Shown here: piece by piece, positions 1 to 6,838 of the stretch
Numbering within the stretch: the first letter of the stretch is position 1
Layout: each line of letters begins with the position of its first letter
Source: an uncultured Solobacterium sp.
Lineage (GTDB): Bacteria; Bacillota_I; Bacilli_A; Erysipelotrichales; Erysipelotrichaceae
Direction: 5' to 3'
Length of the DNA stretch: 12,609 nucleotides
NCBI GenBank assembly: GCA_905194705.1
Contig: CAJJTI010000046.1
Location: forward strand, 1-12,609
Notes under the pieces: model-generated
What the model saw: only the letters and a program-made list of their open reading frames with translations
Told to the model about the DNA's origin: nothing
Database searches by the model: none
Program-made: the position numbers and the translations under genes

Positions 1-46
1 TTGGGTATATTTTATCAAACGCATTGAAATTCTTATAATATGAGAA

Positions 47-80
47 ACAGTGCAAACAAAATTGCACTGTTTTTTATTTT
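47..80 (+). terminator. Rho-independent terminator of an upstream plus-strand gene
   Basis: A perfect 9-bp stem (ACAGTGCAA at 47-55 pairing with TTGCACTGT at 62-70) with a 6-nt loop is followed by a run of T and then TTTT. The T-tract lies on the plus-strand side, so it should end a transcript entering from the left. The gene it serves is almost entirely outside the window. Two forward frames run from the left edge to a stop just before the hairpin (TAA at 36-38, TGA at 41-43), and either could be its last codons. Confidence 0.8.
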
Positions 81-182
81 CTTCTCAAATATAAAACAGA
101 ATATATCGTTCAAGTTATATGTTTATTAAGCACCCGCAAAAAATAATCTTCTCAATTTAAGTTAAAGTTAAAAACGCAAAAG

Positions 183-206
183 AAAAAACCCTGCATAAAT
201 ACAGGG
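183..206 (-). terminator. Rho-independent terminator of tRNA-Gln
   Basis: Read on the minus strand, a CCCTG...CAGGG stem (189-193 with 202-206) that can be extended by a G-U and A-U pairs is followed directly by six T residues (188 to 183) and then more T-rich sequence. It starts 14 nt after the CCA end of the tRNA, which fits a single-gene tRNA transcript ending here. Confidence 0.85.
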
Positions 207-219
207 CTTAATTAACTAA

Positions 220-294
220 TGGCTGCGACAGTGTGGATCGAACACACGAATGAGGGAGTCAAAGTCCCTTGCCTTACCGCTTGGCTATGTCGCA
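220..294 (-). tRNA. trnQ: tRNA-Gln (anticodon UUG), CCA encoded
   Basis: The minus strand folds into a complete cloverleaf. The acceptor stem is TGCGACA/TGTCGCA (7 bp, no mismatch). The D arm has a GCC/GGC stem, and the anticodon stem is AGGGA/TCCCT with loop CTTTGAC. The T arm is GTGTG/CACAC around TTCGATC. The anticodon in the loop is TTG, which reads CAA/CAG glutamine codons. The discriminator base is G (223) and the CCA end is genomically encoded (222-220). It stands alone, with its own promoter-like sequence upstream and a terminator downstream, after the copper operon on the same strand. Confidence 0.96.
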
Positions 295-304
295 ATGCCT
301 TATT

Positions 305-333
305 ATTGTACCCTTAACCATCAATTTATACAA
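305..333 (-). promoter_or_regulatory. Probable promoter of tRNA-Gln
   Basis: On the minus strand a TACAAT box (310 to 305) lies 17 nt downstream of TTGTAT (333 to 328). The predicted transcription start is about 298, only a few bases before the mature tRNA 5' end at 294, as expected for a tRNA gene. The -10 matches consensus at five of six positions and the -35 only at TTG, so the call rests mainly on spacing and position. Confidence 0.45.
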
Positions 334-355
334 GTAAAATTTTTATAAATTTTAC
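334..355. repeat. AT-rich 9-bp perfect inverted repeat between copA and tRNA-Gln
   Basis: GTAAAATTT (334-342) and AAATTTTAC (347-355) are perfect complements around a 4-nt loop. It lies downstream of the copA stop codon and touches the -35 box of the putative tRNA promoter. No T-run follows on the minus strand (the next bases are TTGTATAAATTG), so it is not a convincing intrinsic terminator. It could be a weak copA terminator, a processing hairpin, or simply an AT-rich promoter-upstream element. No other terminator for copA is visible between 295 and 410. Confidence 0.5.
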
Positions 356-410
356 GACATTTTCCGATTTTTTGTTAAAAGTACATCATAAAGCACGATA
401 ATTGCTTACC

Positions 411-620
411 TTATTGAATATCAGTTACTTTATAATCTTTTTCTTCAACACTAGTTTTCAGGACATCATTTGTAACTTCTTTAGTCAGAGTTACAATTGC
501 TTGTCCTTTTTCGTGGCTTACTTCTGCTTTTTCTACACCATCGATACTTTCTAATGCCTTTTTTACTGTTGCCTCACAATGTGAACACATCATACCTTCA
601 ATTTTTAATGTCTTTTCCAT
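411..620 (-). CDS. copZ: Possible separately initiated CopZ-like copper chaperone (in-frame within copA)
   Basis: An in-frame ATG at copA codon 778 opens a 69-residue reading frame that is exactly one heavy-metal-associated domain with the CopZ-type motif GMMCSHC (C12 and C15 of this product). That is the usual length of free-standing CopZ chaperones, which carry Cu(I) to CopA and CsoR. A Shine-Dalgarno sequence, AAAGGAG, lies 11 nt upstream of this ATG, inside copA coding sequence. I infer that ribosomes may start here and make free chaperone in addition to the fused form. Equally, the ATG and the purine-rich stretch may be relics of a formerly separate copZ now read through as a fusion. The domain assignment is firm; independent translation is not shown. 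Confidence 0.45.
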   Translation of the reverse strand: MEKTLKIEGMMCSHCEATVKKALESIDGVEKAEVSHEKGQAIVTLTKEVTNDVLKTSVEEKDYKVTDIQ

Positions 621-2951
621 ATTTGTTTTTTCTCCTTTACTTGTTTTTATCTTATTTTCAAATAGGTCTTCTGGTAATTGTACAGTTTTAGCTATCTTAT
701 TTTGTTTCTTATTCAGATTAATTAAATTCAGTCTTAACGCATTCATGCATACAGTGAAACTGGATAAACTCATCGCTGCTGCTCCAAACATAGGATTCAT
801 CTTATATGATGTTAATCCCATCGCTAATGGAATGCAGATTAAGTTATAAATAAATGCCCAGAATAAATTTTCATGAATATTTGTTAATGTCGCATTACTT
901 AAGCGAATTGCTTTAACAACATCAGTTAATTTGCTGTTTCTTAATACAACATCTGCTGAATCTATCGCTACATCTGTTCCTGCTCCTATTGCTATACCAA
1001 TATCTGCTCTAGTTAACGCTGGCGCATCATTTATTCCATCTCCCACCATGGCTACTTTTCCATATTGTTGTAATGACTTTATTACGCTTTCTTTTTCATT
1101 AGGTAACACACCAGACACAATATGTTTAACACCAACTTCTTTTCCTATCGCATGAGAAGTAGCATAGTTATCTCCCGTTAACATAACCGTTTCAATACCC
1201 ATGTCATTTAACTCTTTGATTGCACTTATTGAATCCTCTTTCACTACATCCGCTACTGCAATCATGCCTAAAAGTTTATTCTCTTCCACAAAATATAGTG
1301 GTGTTTTGCCTTCTTTTGCTAATGCATTTGCTTTTATTTTAATATCTTCAGGAATTGATACAATCGTAGAAATAAACTTCTCACTTCCACCATATACTTT
1401 CTTTTGATGAATTAAAGCATATAAACCATTACCGGTTAATGTTTTAAACTCTTCTGTAGAAGTTGCGTTTAACTTCATTTCTTCTGCTTTAGTGATAATT
1501 GCTTTTGCTAAAGGATGTTCAGAATTTTTTTCTAAGGAATATGCAATTTGTATTAATTCTTCTTCACTAATACCATTAGTAATAATTTCTTTTACAGTAG
1601 GTAATCCAACAGTAATGGTTCCTGTTTTATCTAAAGCAATAATTTGTGTTTTACCTGTTTCTTCTAACGCTTCACTTGTTTTAAATAAGATGCTATGTTT
1701 TGCTCCAATTCCATTACCAACCATAATCGCTACCGGTGTCGCTAAACCTAATGCGCATGGACATGATATAACAAGTACCGATATTCCTCGTGCTAAAGAA
1801 AACGCTAATGTTTCTTTACCAATAACAAGCCAGCCAATTGTTGTTAGAATAGCTACAGTAATAACAGCTGGCACAAATATACCTGATACTTTATCGGCAA
1901 TTTTGGCAATTGGTGCTTTTGTCGCAGCCGCATCAGATACCATCTGAATAATTTGTGATAATGTTGTATCTTTACCAATTCGTGTCGCTTTACATTTCAA
2001 ATAACCTGAAGCGTTAATTGTTGCGGCTGAAACACTATCATTTACTTCTTTATCTACAGGAATGCTTTCCCCTGTCAAAGCACTTTCATTTACAGCACTT
2101 TCTCCTTCAATCACTACACCATCTACTGGTATGCTTTCACCAGGCTTAACGATAAATATGTCACCAACCTGTACTTCTTCTATATTAACTAATACTTCTT
2201 TATTATCTTTAATTATTGTCGCTGTTTTAGGAGCTAATTTCATTAAACTTTTCAAAGCATCTGTTGTCTTTCCTTTTGCCTTAGCTTCTAACATCTTTCC
2301 AACAGTGATAAGAGCAGGAATCATTGCGGCTGATTCAAAGTACAGCTCATTATGATATAACTCCATTAAATCCATATTGGATACACCACTTGTTACTAAA
2401 TATGTCATTTTCATTAGAACATAAAATGACCACGCAAAAGATACAGAAGATCCTAAAGCAATTAACGTATCCATATTAGGGCTAAGTGCAAATAATGTTT
2501 TAAAGCCATTAATAAAGAATGCTCTATTAATAAACATCACAATTAACGCTAGTAACATCTGTATAATTGCTAAACCCAAATGGTTATGTACCAAGAAACC
2601 TGGAACAGGAAAGTTCCACATGTTATGTCCCATTGTGATATACATAAGTAAAACTAAAAATACAACAGAATATAATAATCTCTTCTTTAATTTTGGTGTT
2701 TCCTTATCTTCTAATGCATCTTCTTCTGCTGATTTACTTTGTGCTTTATTTTCCCCTTTAACTGAAGCTTTATATCCTGCTTTTTCTACTGCATGAATAA
2801 TGTCAGCTTCCTTGACATCACCTTCTACACCCATAGAATTTGTTAATAGACTTACTGAGCAAGAAGTGACTCCCGGTACTTTAGACACTGCTTTTTCTAC
2901 TCTATTCTGGCATGCAGAACACGTCATACCTGTAACTATATATTGTTTCAT
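411..2951 (-). CDS. copA: Cu(I)-exporting P-type ATPase (CopA) with a C-terminal CopZ-like domain
   Basis: This 846-residue copper-translocating P1B-1 ATPase pumps cytosolic Cu(I) out across the membrane using ATP. In order it shows an N-terminal heavy-metal-associated domain with GMTCSAC (C11, C14), a linker, and membrane segments from about residue 92. The actuator loop has TGES (293-296). The CPC metal-site motif is at 397-399 in a transmembrane helix, the phosphorylation motif DKTGT at 441-445, HP at 479-480, and GDGIND at 637-642. The last two helices carry the Cu-type YN (702-703) and MxxSS (727-731) signatures, which favour Cu(I) over Zn/Cd. Unlike a standard CopA, which would end near residue 750, it continues through a hydrophilic linker into a second metal-binding domain (about 778-846, CxxC at 789-792). 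The ATG overlaps the csoR stop codon as ATGA, indicating translational coupling and co-regulation by CsoR. Confidence 0.96.
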   Translation of the reverse strand: MKQYIVTGMTCSACQNRVEKAVSKVPGVTSCSVSLLTNSMGVEGDVKEADIIHAVEKAGYKASVKGENKAQSKSAEEDALEDKETPKLKKRLLYSVVFLVLLMYITMGHNMWNFPVPGFLVHNHLGLAIIQMLLALIVMFINRAFFINGFKTLFALSPNMDTLIALGSSVSFAWSFYVLMKMTYLVTSGVSNMDLMELYHNELYFESAAMIPALITVGKMLEAKAKGKTTDALKSLMKLAPKTATIIKDNKEVLVNIEEVQVGDIFIVKPGESIPVDGVVIEGESAVNESALTGESIPVDKEVNDSVSAATINASGYLKCKATRIGKDTTLSQIIQMVSDAAATKAPIAKIADKVSGIFVPAVITVAILTTIGWLVIGKETLAFSLARGISVLVISCPCALGLATPVAIMVGNGIGAKHSILFKTSEALEETGKTQIIALDKTGTITVGLPTVKEIITNGISEEELIQIAYSLEKNSEHPLAKAIITKAEEMKLNATSTEEFKTLTGNGLYALIHQKKVYGGSEKFISTIVSIPEDIKIKANALAKEGKTPLYFVEENKLLGMIAVADVVKEDSISAIKELNDMGIETVMLTGDNYATSHAIGKEVGVKHIVSGVLPNEKESVIKSLQQYGKVAMVGDGINDAPALTRADIGIAIGAGTDVAIDSADVVLRNSKLTDVVKAIRLSNATLTNIHENLFWAFIYNLICIPLAMGLTSYKMNPMFGAAAMSLSSFTVCMNALRLNLINLNKKQNKIAKTVQLPEDLFENKIKTSKGEKTNMEKTLKIEGMMCSHCEATVKKALESIDGVEKAEVSHEKGQAIVTLTKEVTNDVLKTSVEEKDYKVTDIQ
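618..638 (-). promoter_or_regulatory. Internal ribosome binding site and ATG inside copA, before the CopZ-like domain
   Basis: AAAGGAG (638 to 632) is followed after 11 nt by ATG (620 to 618) in the copA frame. As protein this stretch reads S-K-G-E-K-T-N-M within the hydrophilic linker, so the Shine-Dalgarno match is not forced by a conserved domain. The spacing is slightly long but workable. Confidence 0.5.
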
Positions 2952-3262
2952 TTCATCACCTTCTGTAATACATCAACTAATTCTTCTACCGTTTCTGTCT
3001 TACCATTTAATATATCGTTTGTAACACAACCCTTAATATGAGCTTCTAATAATACTTTACTAAAGCTATTTAAGGCACTTGTTACTGCTGATACCTGAAT
3101 TAAAATGTCTGGACAATAAGCATCATTTTCAACCATTTTCTTTAATCCTCTAACTTGCCCTTCTATTTTATTTAATCTTGTATATAACTTTTTTGTCATT
3201 TCTTCATCACGAGATTTATGACCTGTACTTCCCATCGTATTGCAACAACATTTCTTTTCCAT
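2948..3262 (-). CDS. csoR: CsoR-family copper-sensing transcriptional repressor
   Basis: This 104-residue DUF156/CsoR-type all-helical repressor binds Cu(I) and then releases its operator. The family Cys-His-Cys copper ligand set is present: C50 in DAYCPD, and H75 and C79 in the HIKGC segment. The helix around KIEGQVRGLKKM is the family's characteristic basic region. The start is the ATG at 3262, preceded by AGGAGG with 7-nt spacing. Its last bases overlap the copA start (ATGA), so the two are co-translated. The N-terminus carries an extra CCC cluster (C5-C7) and H15, outside the family core, which may be an extra metal-binding tail. Relatives such as RcnR and FrmR share the fold, but the ligand set and the adjacent copper ATPase favour CsoR. 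Confidence 0.93.
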   Translation of the reverse strand: MEKKCCCNTMGSTGHKSRDEEMTKKLYTRLNKIEGQVRGLKKMVENDAYCPDILIQVSAVTSALNSFSKVLLEAHIKGCVTNDILNGKTETVEELVDVLQKVMK

Positions 3263-3269
3263 TTCTTAA

Positions 3270-3310
3270 CCTCCTGGTAAAATACTATACCCTTATAGGG
3301 TATAGTGCAA
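3270..3310 (-). promoter_or_regulatory. csoR-copA promoter and ribosome binding site
   Basis: Minus strand: TTGCAC (3310 to 3305), a 17-nt spacer, and TAGTAT (3287 to 3282) form a sigma-A type promoter (4 of 6 matches in each box). The consensus Shine-Dalgarno AGGAGG (3275 to 3270) sits 7 nt before the csoR ATG. The predicted 5' untranslated region is short, about 13 nt, so the -10 box nearly abuts the ribosome binding site. Confidence 0.7.
3284..3306. promoter_or_regulatory. CsoR operator (perfect inverted repeat over the promoter spacer)
   Basis: ACTATACCCT (3284-3293) and its exact complement AGGGTATAGT (3297-3306) flank a 3-nt centre. The C-tract/G-tract core with flanking TA matches the general form of known CsoR operators (TACCC...GGGTA). 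The repeat fills the spacer between the -35 and -10 boxes and enters both, so repressor bound here would block RNA polymerase. Binding by this CsoR is inferred from position and form. Confidence 0.8.
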
Positions 3311-3340
3311 GTGATTTGCTCATCCACAAATATGATTTTT

Positions 3341-3369
3341 CCAAAAAGAAAACTCCAAATTAATGGAGT
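3341..3369 (-). terminator. Rho-independent terminator of the glycan gene cluster
   Basis: On the minus strand ACTCCA (3369 to 3364) pairs with TGGAGT (3357 to 3352) around a 6-nt loop and is followed by TTTTCTTTTT. It begins 10 nt after the stop codon of the membrane protein and separates that cluster from the csoR promoter. Confidence 0.75.
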
Positions 3370-3378
3370 CTTTGTACT

Positions 3379-4989
3379 TTATTGGAATAATATACCATTT
3401 TCTAATTTTTTCACTTTAGTAAACTGTTTCATCCAGTCATCATTTTCATCTATATCAAATGGTGTTTGATAATCAAGGTAAACCCATGGTTTTTTCTCTT
3501 GATGTATACTTGCGTACAAATCATAAGCATTTTCATATTGATCTTTATACCAGAAGTAAATATATGTTGAATTTGTACCACATTGCTTATTAGACGCAAG
3601 ATACTCCCAGGTATTAAAAGTAATACAGTTAATATAATCACCATCTAAAGTATCAATATAATGAATATCATTTAATGTCTTATTATAATTTTCTACTATT
3701 TCGCTTGAATCATATAATCCTTTTAGCGGTCCTTCTGCTATTTTTACCGAATATTCATTAGAACCAAGATAAATACTTGTCATTTTATAGAAAGCTAAGA
3801 ACGCAATAAATACTAATACTATGATATTCTCCCATTTTTTATTTCGACTATATTGAGAAATAATTAAAGCTGTAATGGAACATGCGATAATTAGTGGTCC
3901 AAGATATGATCGTGGTCCAACATTTGATGATATTGATAATAAGAATGCATGAAATGTTGATACACCAAAACAGAAATTCAAATAAAAATCTTTAGAAAGT
4001 AATAACATATAAATAAATCCCATCAAATAAAATGGTAACAACACGTAGATGAATCCACCTTTATATATATCTACCGGATGAATTAATCCGATATATACAA
4101 GTACAATACATGTAATCATATTTGTTATTTCTAAGACTTTTCTTTCTTGATATTTCTTTCTGAATACAACGGCATAAACAAGTTCAAATACTAATAGGAT
4201 AAAAGACAAACCAAATGCTTGTAATAATCTAAAACCATTTATCGCAAACAATTCAGGGATGCTTGTACTATGAGAAGGATCAACCAGATACTTTATACTG
4301 GATAAAACAGAATTTAGAGATTCTCTTGAAAAAACAAAAACCAAGAACGATATTGCAATTGTCGCAATTCCAAGAGATATACTGATAAAATCTCGAATAC
4401 TTAATATATTTTTTTTCTTAACAACAAGATAAATTAAAACAATATATCCTAATGCTAAGTATGGTGTATTGATTACAGCACACCCATAAAACATACCCGA
4501 TAAAAATAACCGTAACAAATGATGTCTTTTGTATACAAGTAATGCTAAGAATAAGAACCCTACACTCATTGTATTATAAGATAATGCCATAATCTGAAAT
4601 GGTGTAAATAACATATAGATACAAGAAGCCAGTATTGCTGAAATTCCATATTGTTTTCTAAACTTTAAATAAATACATATACCAATAGTTAATGTAAAAA
4701 TAATATAGAAGTATCGAAAGCCTAGAACAAGTCCTTCATTATTCCCTGCTACACTTCTAAACAGTGAAACAAGAGGTGTAATAAAAAAACCAATCATTTG
4801 AGCAATATGCCAATCATCATAAAATAGTGCATCACCTTTATAAAAACGATATCCTAAAGAAATATAAAAATGTTCGTCTTTTGATCCTACGCCAAGTCTT
4901 GCTTTGTAGCACTGTATGCATATAATCAAAAGAAAACATATCAAAAATATGAGATCTTCTTTTTTAAATTTTGAATGCTTTAAATCCAT
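3379..4989 (-). CDS. Large multi-spanning membrane protein, possibly a GT-C type glycosyltransferase
   Basis: This is a 536-residue protein with about ten to twelve hydrophobic segments from residue 12 to about 410, then a hydrophilic C-terminal region of about 125 residues, probably outside the cell. After the first membrane segment, a loop carries an acidic pair (D38-E39, in SKDEHF) and later DDWH...Q. An acidic DE pair in the first outer loop is typical of GT-C lipid-linked sugar transferases (GT39/ArnT-like); the resemblance is in layout only and I do not recognise a specific family. I chose the ATG at 4989, which has AGGAAAG 7 nt upstream, over an in-frame TTG at 5016 that would lengthen the protein by nine residues. 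The start overlaps the upstream GT2 gene by 26 bp, so the two are probably translated together. A role in building or modifying a surface polysaccharide is inferred from the neighbours. Confidence 0.8.
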   Translation of the reverse strand: MDLKHSKFKKEDLIFLICFLLIICIQCYKARLGVGSKDEHFYISLGYRFYKGDALFYDDWHIAQMIGFFITPLVSLFRSVAGNNEGLVLGFRYFYIIFTLTIGICIYLKFRKQYGISAILASCIYMLFTPFQIMALSYNTMSVGFLFLALLVYKRHHLLRLFLSGMFYGCAVINTPYLALGYIVLIYLVVKKKNILSIRDFISISLGIATIAISFLVFVFSRESLNSVLSSIKYLVDPSHSTSIPELFAINGFRLLQAFGLSFILLVFELVYAVVFRKKYQERKVLEITNMITCIVLVYIGLIHPVDIYKGGFIYVLLPFYLMGFIYMLLLSKDFYLNFCFGVSTFHAFLLSISSNVGPRSYLGPLIIACSITALIISQYSRNKKWENIIVLVFIAFLAFYKMTSIYLGSNEYSVKIAEGPLKGLYDSSEIVENYNKTLNDIHYIDTLDGDYINCITFNTWEYLASNKQCGTNSTYIYFWYKDQYENAYDLYASIHQEKKPWVYLDYQTPFDIDENDDWMKQFTKVKKLENGILFQ

Positions 4990-5881
4990 ATGATTTCTTT
5001 CCTGTAACTCTGTCAACTAAATATAAAATATATCTAATAAATGTTATAAATGACACATGATTTATCTTTAAGTTATGTATTGCATCATTCCATTCTCTAC
5101 GTGAAAGAGAATGACGGAATCTTTCCAAGGCTATCGTATCATATACACCTTTTCTTTGTTTTTCAGGCAAGTTGTCTATTTCGTTCTTAAAGTTATTCAC
5201 AAAAAATGTATCAACATTTACCATCTCTTGATAACTTCTTTTTATTTCACGAATTTCATAGTGAATTGTCATTAAGTCATCTTCCACATAAGCAAGTTTA
5301 TAATCTTTTAATAAACGTGCCATAAATTCTAAATCTTGATTTCGTTTAAAAGAAATATCATAACCATGAATTCTTTTAGCCACTTCCGTTTTTACCAAGA
5401 GATTTGAACCAGAACCTACATAAATTGATCTAGCTAAAGCATATGGATAAACATACCCTTCCACTTTCTCCGCATTTTTATATACAGCATCATTTGCTAA
5501 AAGCTTATGGTATCCCGTATAGCAGCAGCTATATTCTTCACCCATTTCTTCTAATTTATGCATTTGTATTTCTAATTTCTTAGGATTGATTTCATCATCA
5601 TCGTCAAGAAAAGTAATATATTTACTAATTGCTACTTCTAAACCTCTATTTCTACTAAATGATCCCCCACGATTTACTTCATTAACTAGGTATGTTATTT
5701 TTTTATTTGCAATAAAATCTTTTAAAGCTTGTTCTGTTTCTAATTGTGCTTTACTATTTTTACCATTATCATCCACAACGATAACTTCTTTATCTTTTAC
5801 CGTCTGTTCTAATGCACTATTAACAGCTCTAACAATTCTATCTGCTCTTTTATATGTGGGAATAACAATTGTTACATCCAT
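4964..5881 (-). CDS. Family 2 glycosyltransferase (GT-A fold)
   Basis: This 305-residue protein transfers a sugar from a nucleotide-sugar donor; the acceptor cannot be told from the sequence. The N-terminus has the GT2 opening VTIVIPTYKR (3-12). The donor-binding VVDD is at 35-38, SRNRG at 76-80 follows, and the metal-binding DXD region FLDDDDE is at 91-97. A QDLEF segment (182-186) sits where GT2 enzymes have the ED catalytic-base motif. There is no signal peptide or clear membrane helix, so it should act on the cytosolic face of the membrane. GGAG lies 11 nt before the ATG. It starts one base after the stop of the split acyltransferase and overlaps the next gene by 26 bp, making it the middle member of a three-gene surface-glycan set. 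Confidence 0.92.
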   Translation of the reverse strand: MDVTIVIPTYKRADRIVRAVNSALEQTVKDKEVIVVDDNGKNSKAQLETEQALKDFIANKKITYLVNEVNRGGSFSRNRGLEVAISKYITFLDDDDEINPKKLEIQMHKLEEMGEEYSCCYTGYHKLLANDAVYKNAEKVEGYVYPYALARSIYVGSGSNLLVKTEVAKRIHGYDISFKRNQDLEFMARLLKDYKLAYVEDDLMTIHYEIREIKRSYQEMVNVDTFFVNNFKNEIDNLPEKQRKGVYDTIALERFRHSLSRREWNDAIHNLKINHVSFITFIRYILYLVDRVTGKKSYGFKAFKI

Positions 5882-5882
5882 A

Positions 5883-6386
5883 CTATTTTTTTCTCCAAAT
5901 TTTCATAACTTTTTGTGATAATGCCGTACAAATAGTAGAAGGAATAAGTAGATATAAATACATCATCATTCCTGAACTAATACCCTTTATCACACTATCA
6001 CTCATCAGATAAAAGAAGACAATATGCCACATATAAATTGTCATACTGTTTACCGATATCCATTTAATGATACCATATACCTTTTCATTTAAATGTACAT
6101 AGTTAAACACACAGCTTAGCAGCATACTCCAGAAAATACCATAAGAAATATAGTATAAAGTTGGTGGATATTTTGCCTCATATAAAGTAATAGAAGGATT
6201 TATTTTATGTAACATAATAAAAATAAGTAAACTGATACAAGCCATTAATAATTTCTTTTTATTCTCTAAAAAGAAAGCCTTCATACCATATAAAGAGATA
6301 ACTCCATAACTTATAGTATATGCAACAATATATTCATATATCGTTACAACACTAGAACTCATATAATTTCTAACAAGAACCATCAT
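5883..6386 (-). CDS. C-terminal fragment of the split acyltransferase-3
   Basis: This 167-codon frame holds the later membrane helices of an acyltransferase-3 protein, including NSMTIYMWH near its end, but no catalytic histidine region. It would start at ATG 6386, inside the end of the upstream fragment (17-bp overlap), with no Shine-Dalgarno in front, so any translation would depend on ribosomes finishing the first fragment. It ends one base before the GT2 start codon. Confidence 0.55.
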   Translation of the reverse strand: MMVLVRNYMSSSVVTIYEYIVAYTISYGVISLYGMKAFFLENKKKLLMACISLLIFIMLHKINPSITLYEAKYPPTLYYISYGIFWSMLLSCVFNYVHLNEKVYGIIKWISVNSMTIYMWHIVFFYLMSDSVIKGISSGMMMYLYLLIPSTICTALSQKVMKIWRKK

Positions 6387-6825
6387 TTAATAAGATGATT
6401 ATCAAAGTAAATAAAAGTATATGTGGTATTTTCTCCGTCATTTTTTTAATAAAGGGATTACATAAAGAGGTAATAAAAATAACTCTGAATATCCAGACAA
6501 ATAATAGTCCACCACTTGTAAATAGAAATGTCTTTAAAATATAGTTAAATGATATAGATGCTCCTAAAAGATAATGTACTGGAAAAAAGCAAATTAGAAA
6601 TACCCATATTGGAACAATCAATTTTTTAAATCTTTTAACAACATAATCTATATACTTCTCATTTTTATTTGATAATACAAATGAAGCTCCTGAGCAAAAT
6701 ACAAGTAATACAACATCAAATTCTCTAAACGAAAAAAACTGTTCATTAAAACTTGCGTGCGCCGCAACAACGAGCAATAAACCAATTGTTCGAAGTATAT
6801 CAATCGTTTGATTTCTAGTTTTCAT
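6370..6825 (-). CDS. N-terminal fragment of the split acyltransferase-3
   Basis: This 151-codon frame holds the first membrane helix with the conserved R...DILR...VVAAH pattern (putative catalytic H23), the FCSG helix, the KRFKKLIVP loop and roughly five helices in all, then runs into TAG at 6370-6372. The only start, ATG at 6825, has AAAGG just 1 nt before it, too close to act as a Shine-Dalgarno. A TACAAT box ends 7 nt before the ATG, so translation may be from a leaderless or near-leaderless transcript. Alone it lacks half of the family fold. Confidence 0.6.
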   Translation of the reverse strand: MKTRNQTIDILRTIGLLLVVAAHASFNEQFFSFREFDVVLLVFCSGASFVLSNKNEKYIDYVVKRFKKLIVPIWVFLICFFPVHYLLGASISFNYILKTFLFTSGGLLFVWIFRVIFITSLCNPFIKKMTEKIPHILLFTLIIILLNDGSC

Positions 6826-6832
6826 ACCTTTA

Positions 6833-6838
6833 ATTGTA
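6833..6838 (-). promoter_or_regulatory. Possible -10 box for the acyltransferase/glycan cluster
   Basis: TACAAT on the minus strand ends 7 nt before the acyltransferase ATG. The cluster needs a promoter after the terminator at 6851-6879, and this is the best -10 in the 55-nt gap. No good -35 box is seen 16-18 nt upstream; that position is taken by the terminator T-tract (TTTTCT). Confidence 0.25.

Larger units (their letters stand above)
5883..6825 (-). pseudogene. Acyltransferase-3 family membrane protein, split by a +1 frameshift
   Basis: Two overlapping frames of 151 and 167 codons together make one acyltransferase-3 (OafA/YrhL-like) protein of about 318 residues, the normal length for this family of membrane O-acyltransferases that decorate surface sugars. 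The first half carries the N-terminal motif with R4, R12 and catalytic-type H23, the FCSG segment, and the basic KRFKKLIVP loop. The second ends with the family's IYMWH helix. The switch must fall between 6387 and 6372, because the downstream frame has a TAA just before its ATG and the upstream frame stops at 6370. Removing one A from the AAA at 6386-6388 would restore a single frame. It may be a real inactivating mutation, a sequencing error, or a split gene still working through coupled restart. There is no long homopolymer to suggest phase variation. Confidence 0.75.

Noticed and set aside
1..43. Possible last codons of an upstream plus-strand protein gene
   Set aside because: The terminator at 47-80 implies such a gene, but two frames fit (stops at 36-38 and 41-43) and fewer than 14 codons are visible, so no product or frame can be chosen.
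1492..1947. A 151-codon plus-strand open frame within copA
   Set aside because: It lies antisense to the conserved CPC and DKTGT region of the ATPase, has no recognisable motif and no ribosome binding site. The other plus-strand frames inside copA, csoR, GT2 and ABC genes are likewise shadows of the real genes.
3450..3644. A 64-codon minus-strand frame inside the membrane protein gene
   Set aside because: Alternative-frame translation of the C-terminal part of the larger gene, with no sign that it is a separate gene or that the parent is frameshifted there.
4990..5016. TTG start adding nine residues to the membrane protein
   Set aside because: It lacks a convincing ribosome binding site and would lengthen the overlap with the GT2 gene; the ATG at 4989 has AGGAAAG at good spacing.
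6376..6400. Phase-variable repeat at the acyltransferase frameshift
   Set aside because: The site has only a three-base A run and a short ATCAT/ATGAT dyad, with no homopolymer or tandem repeat long enough for slipped-strand switching.
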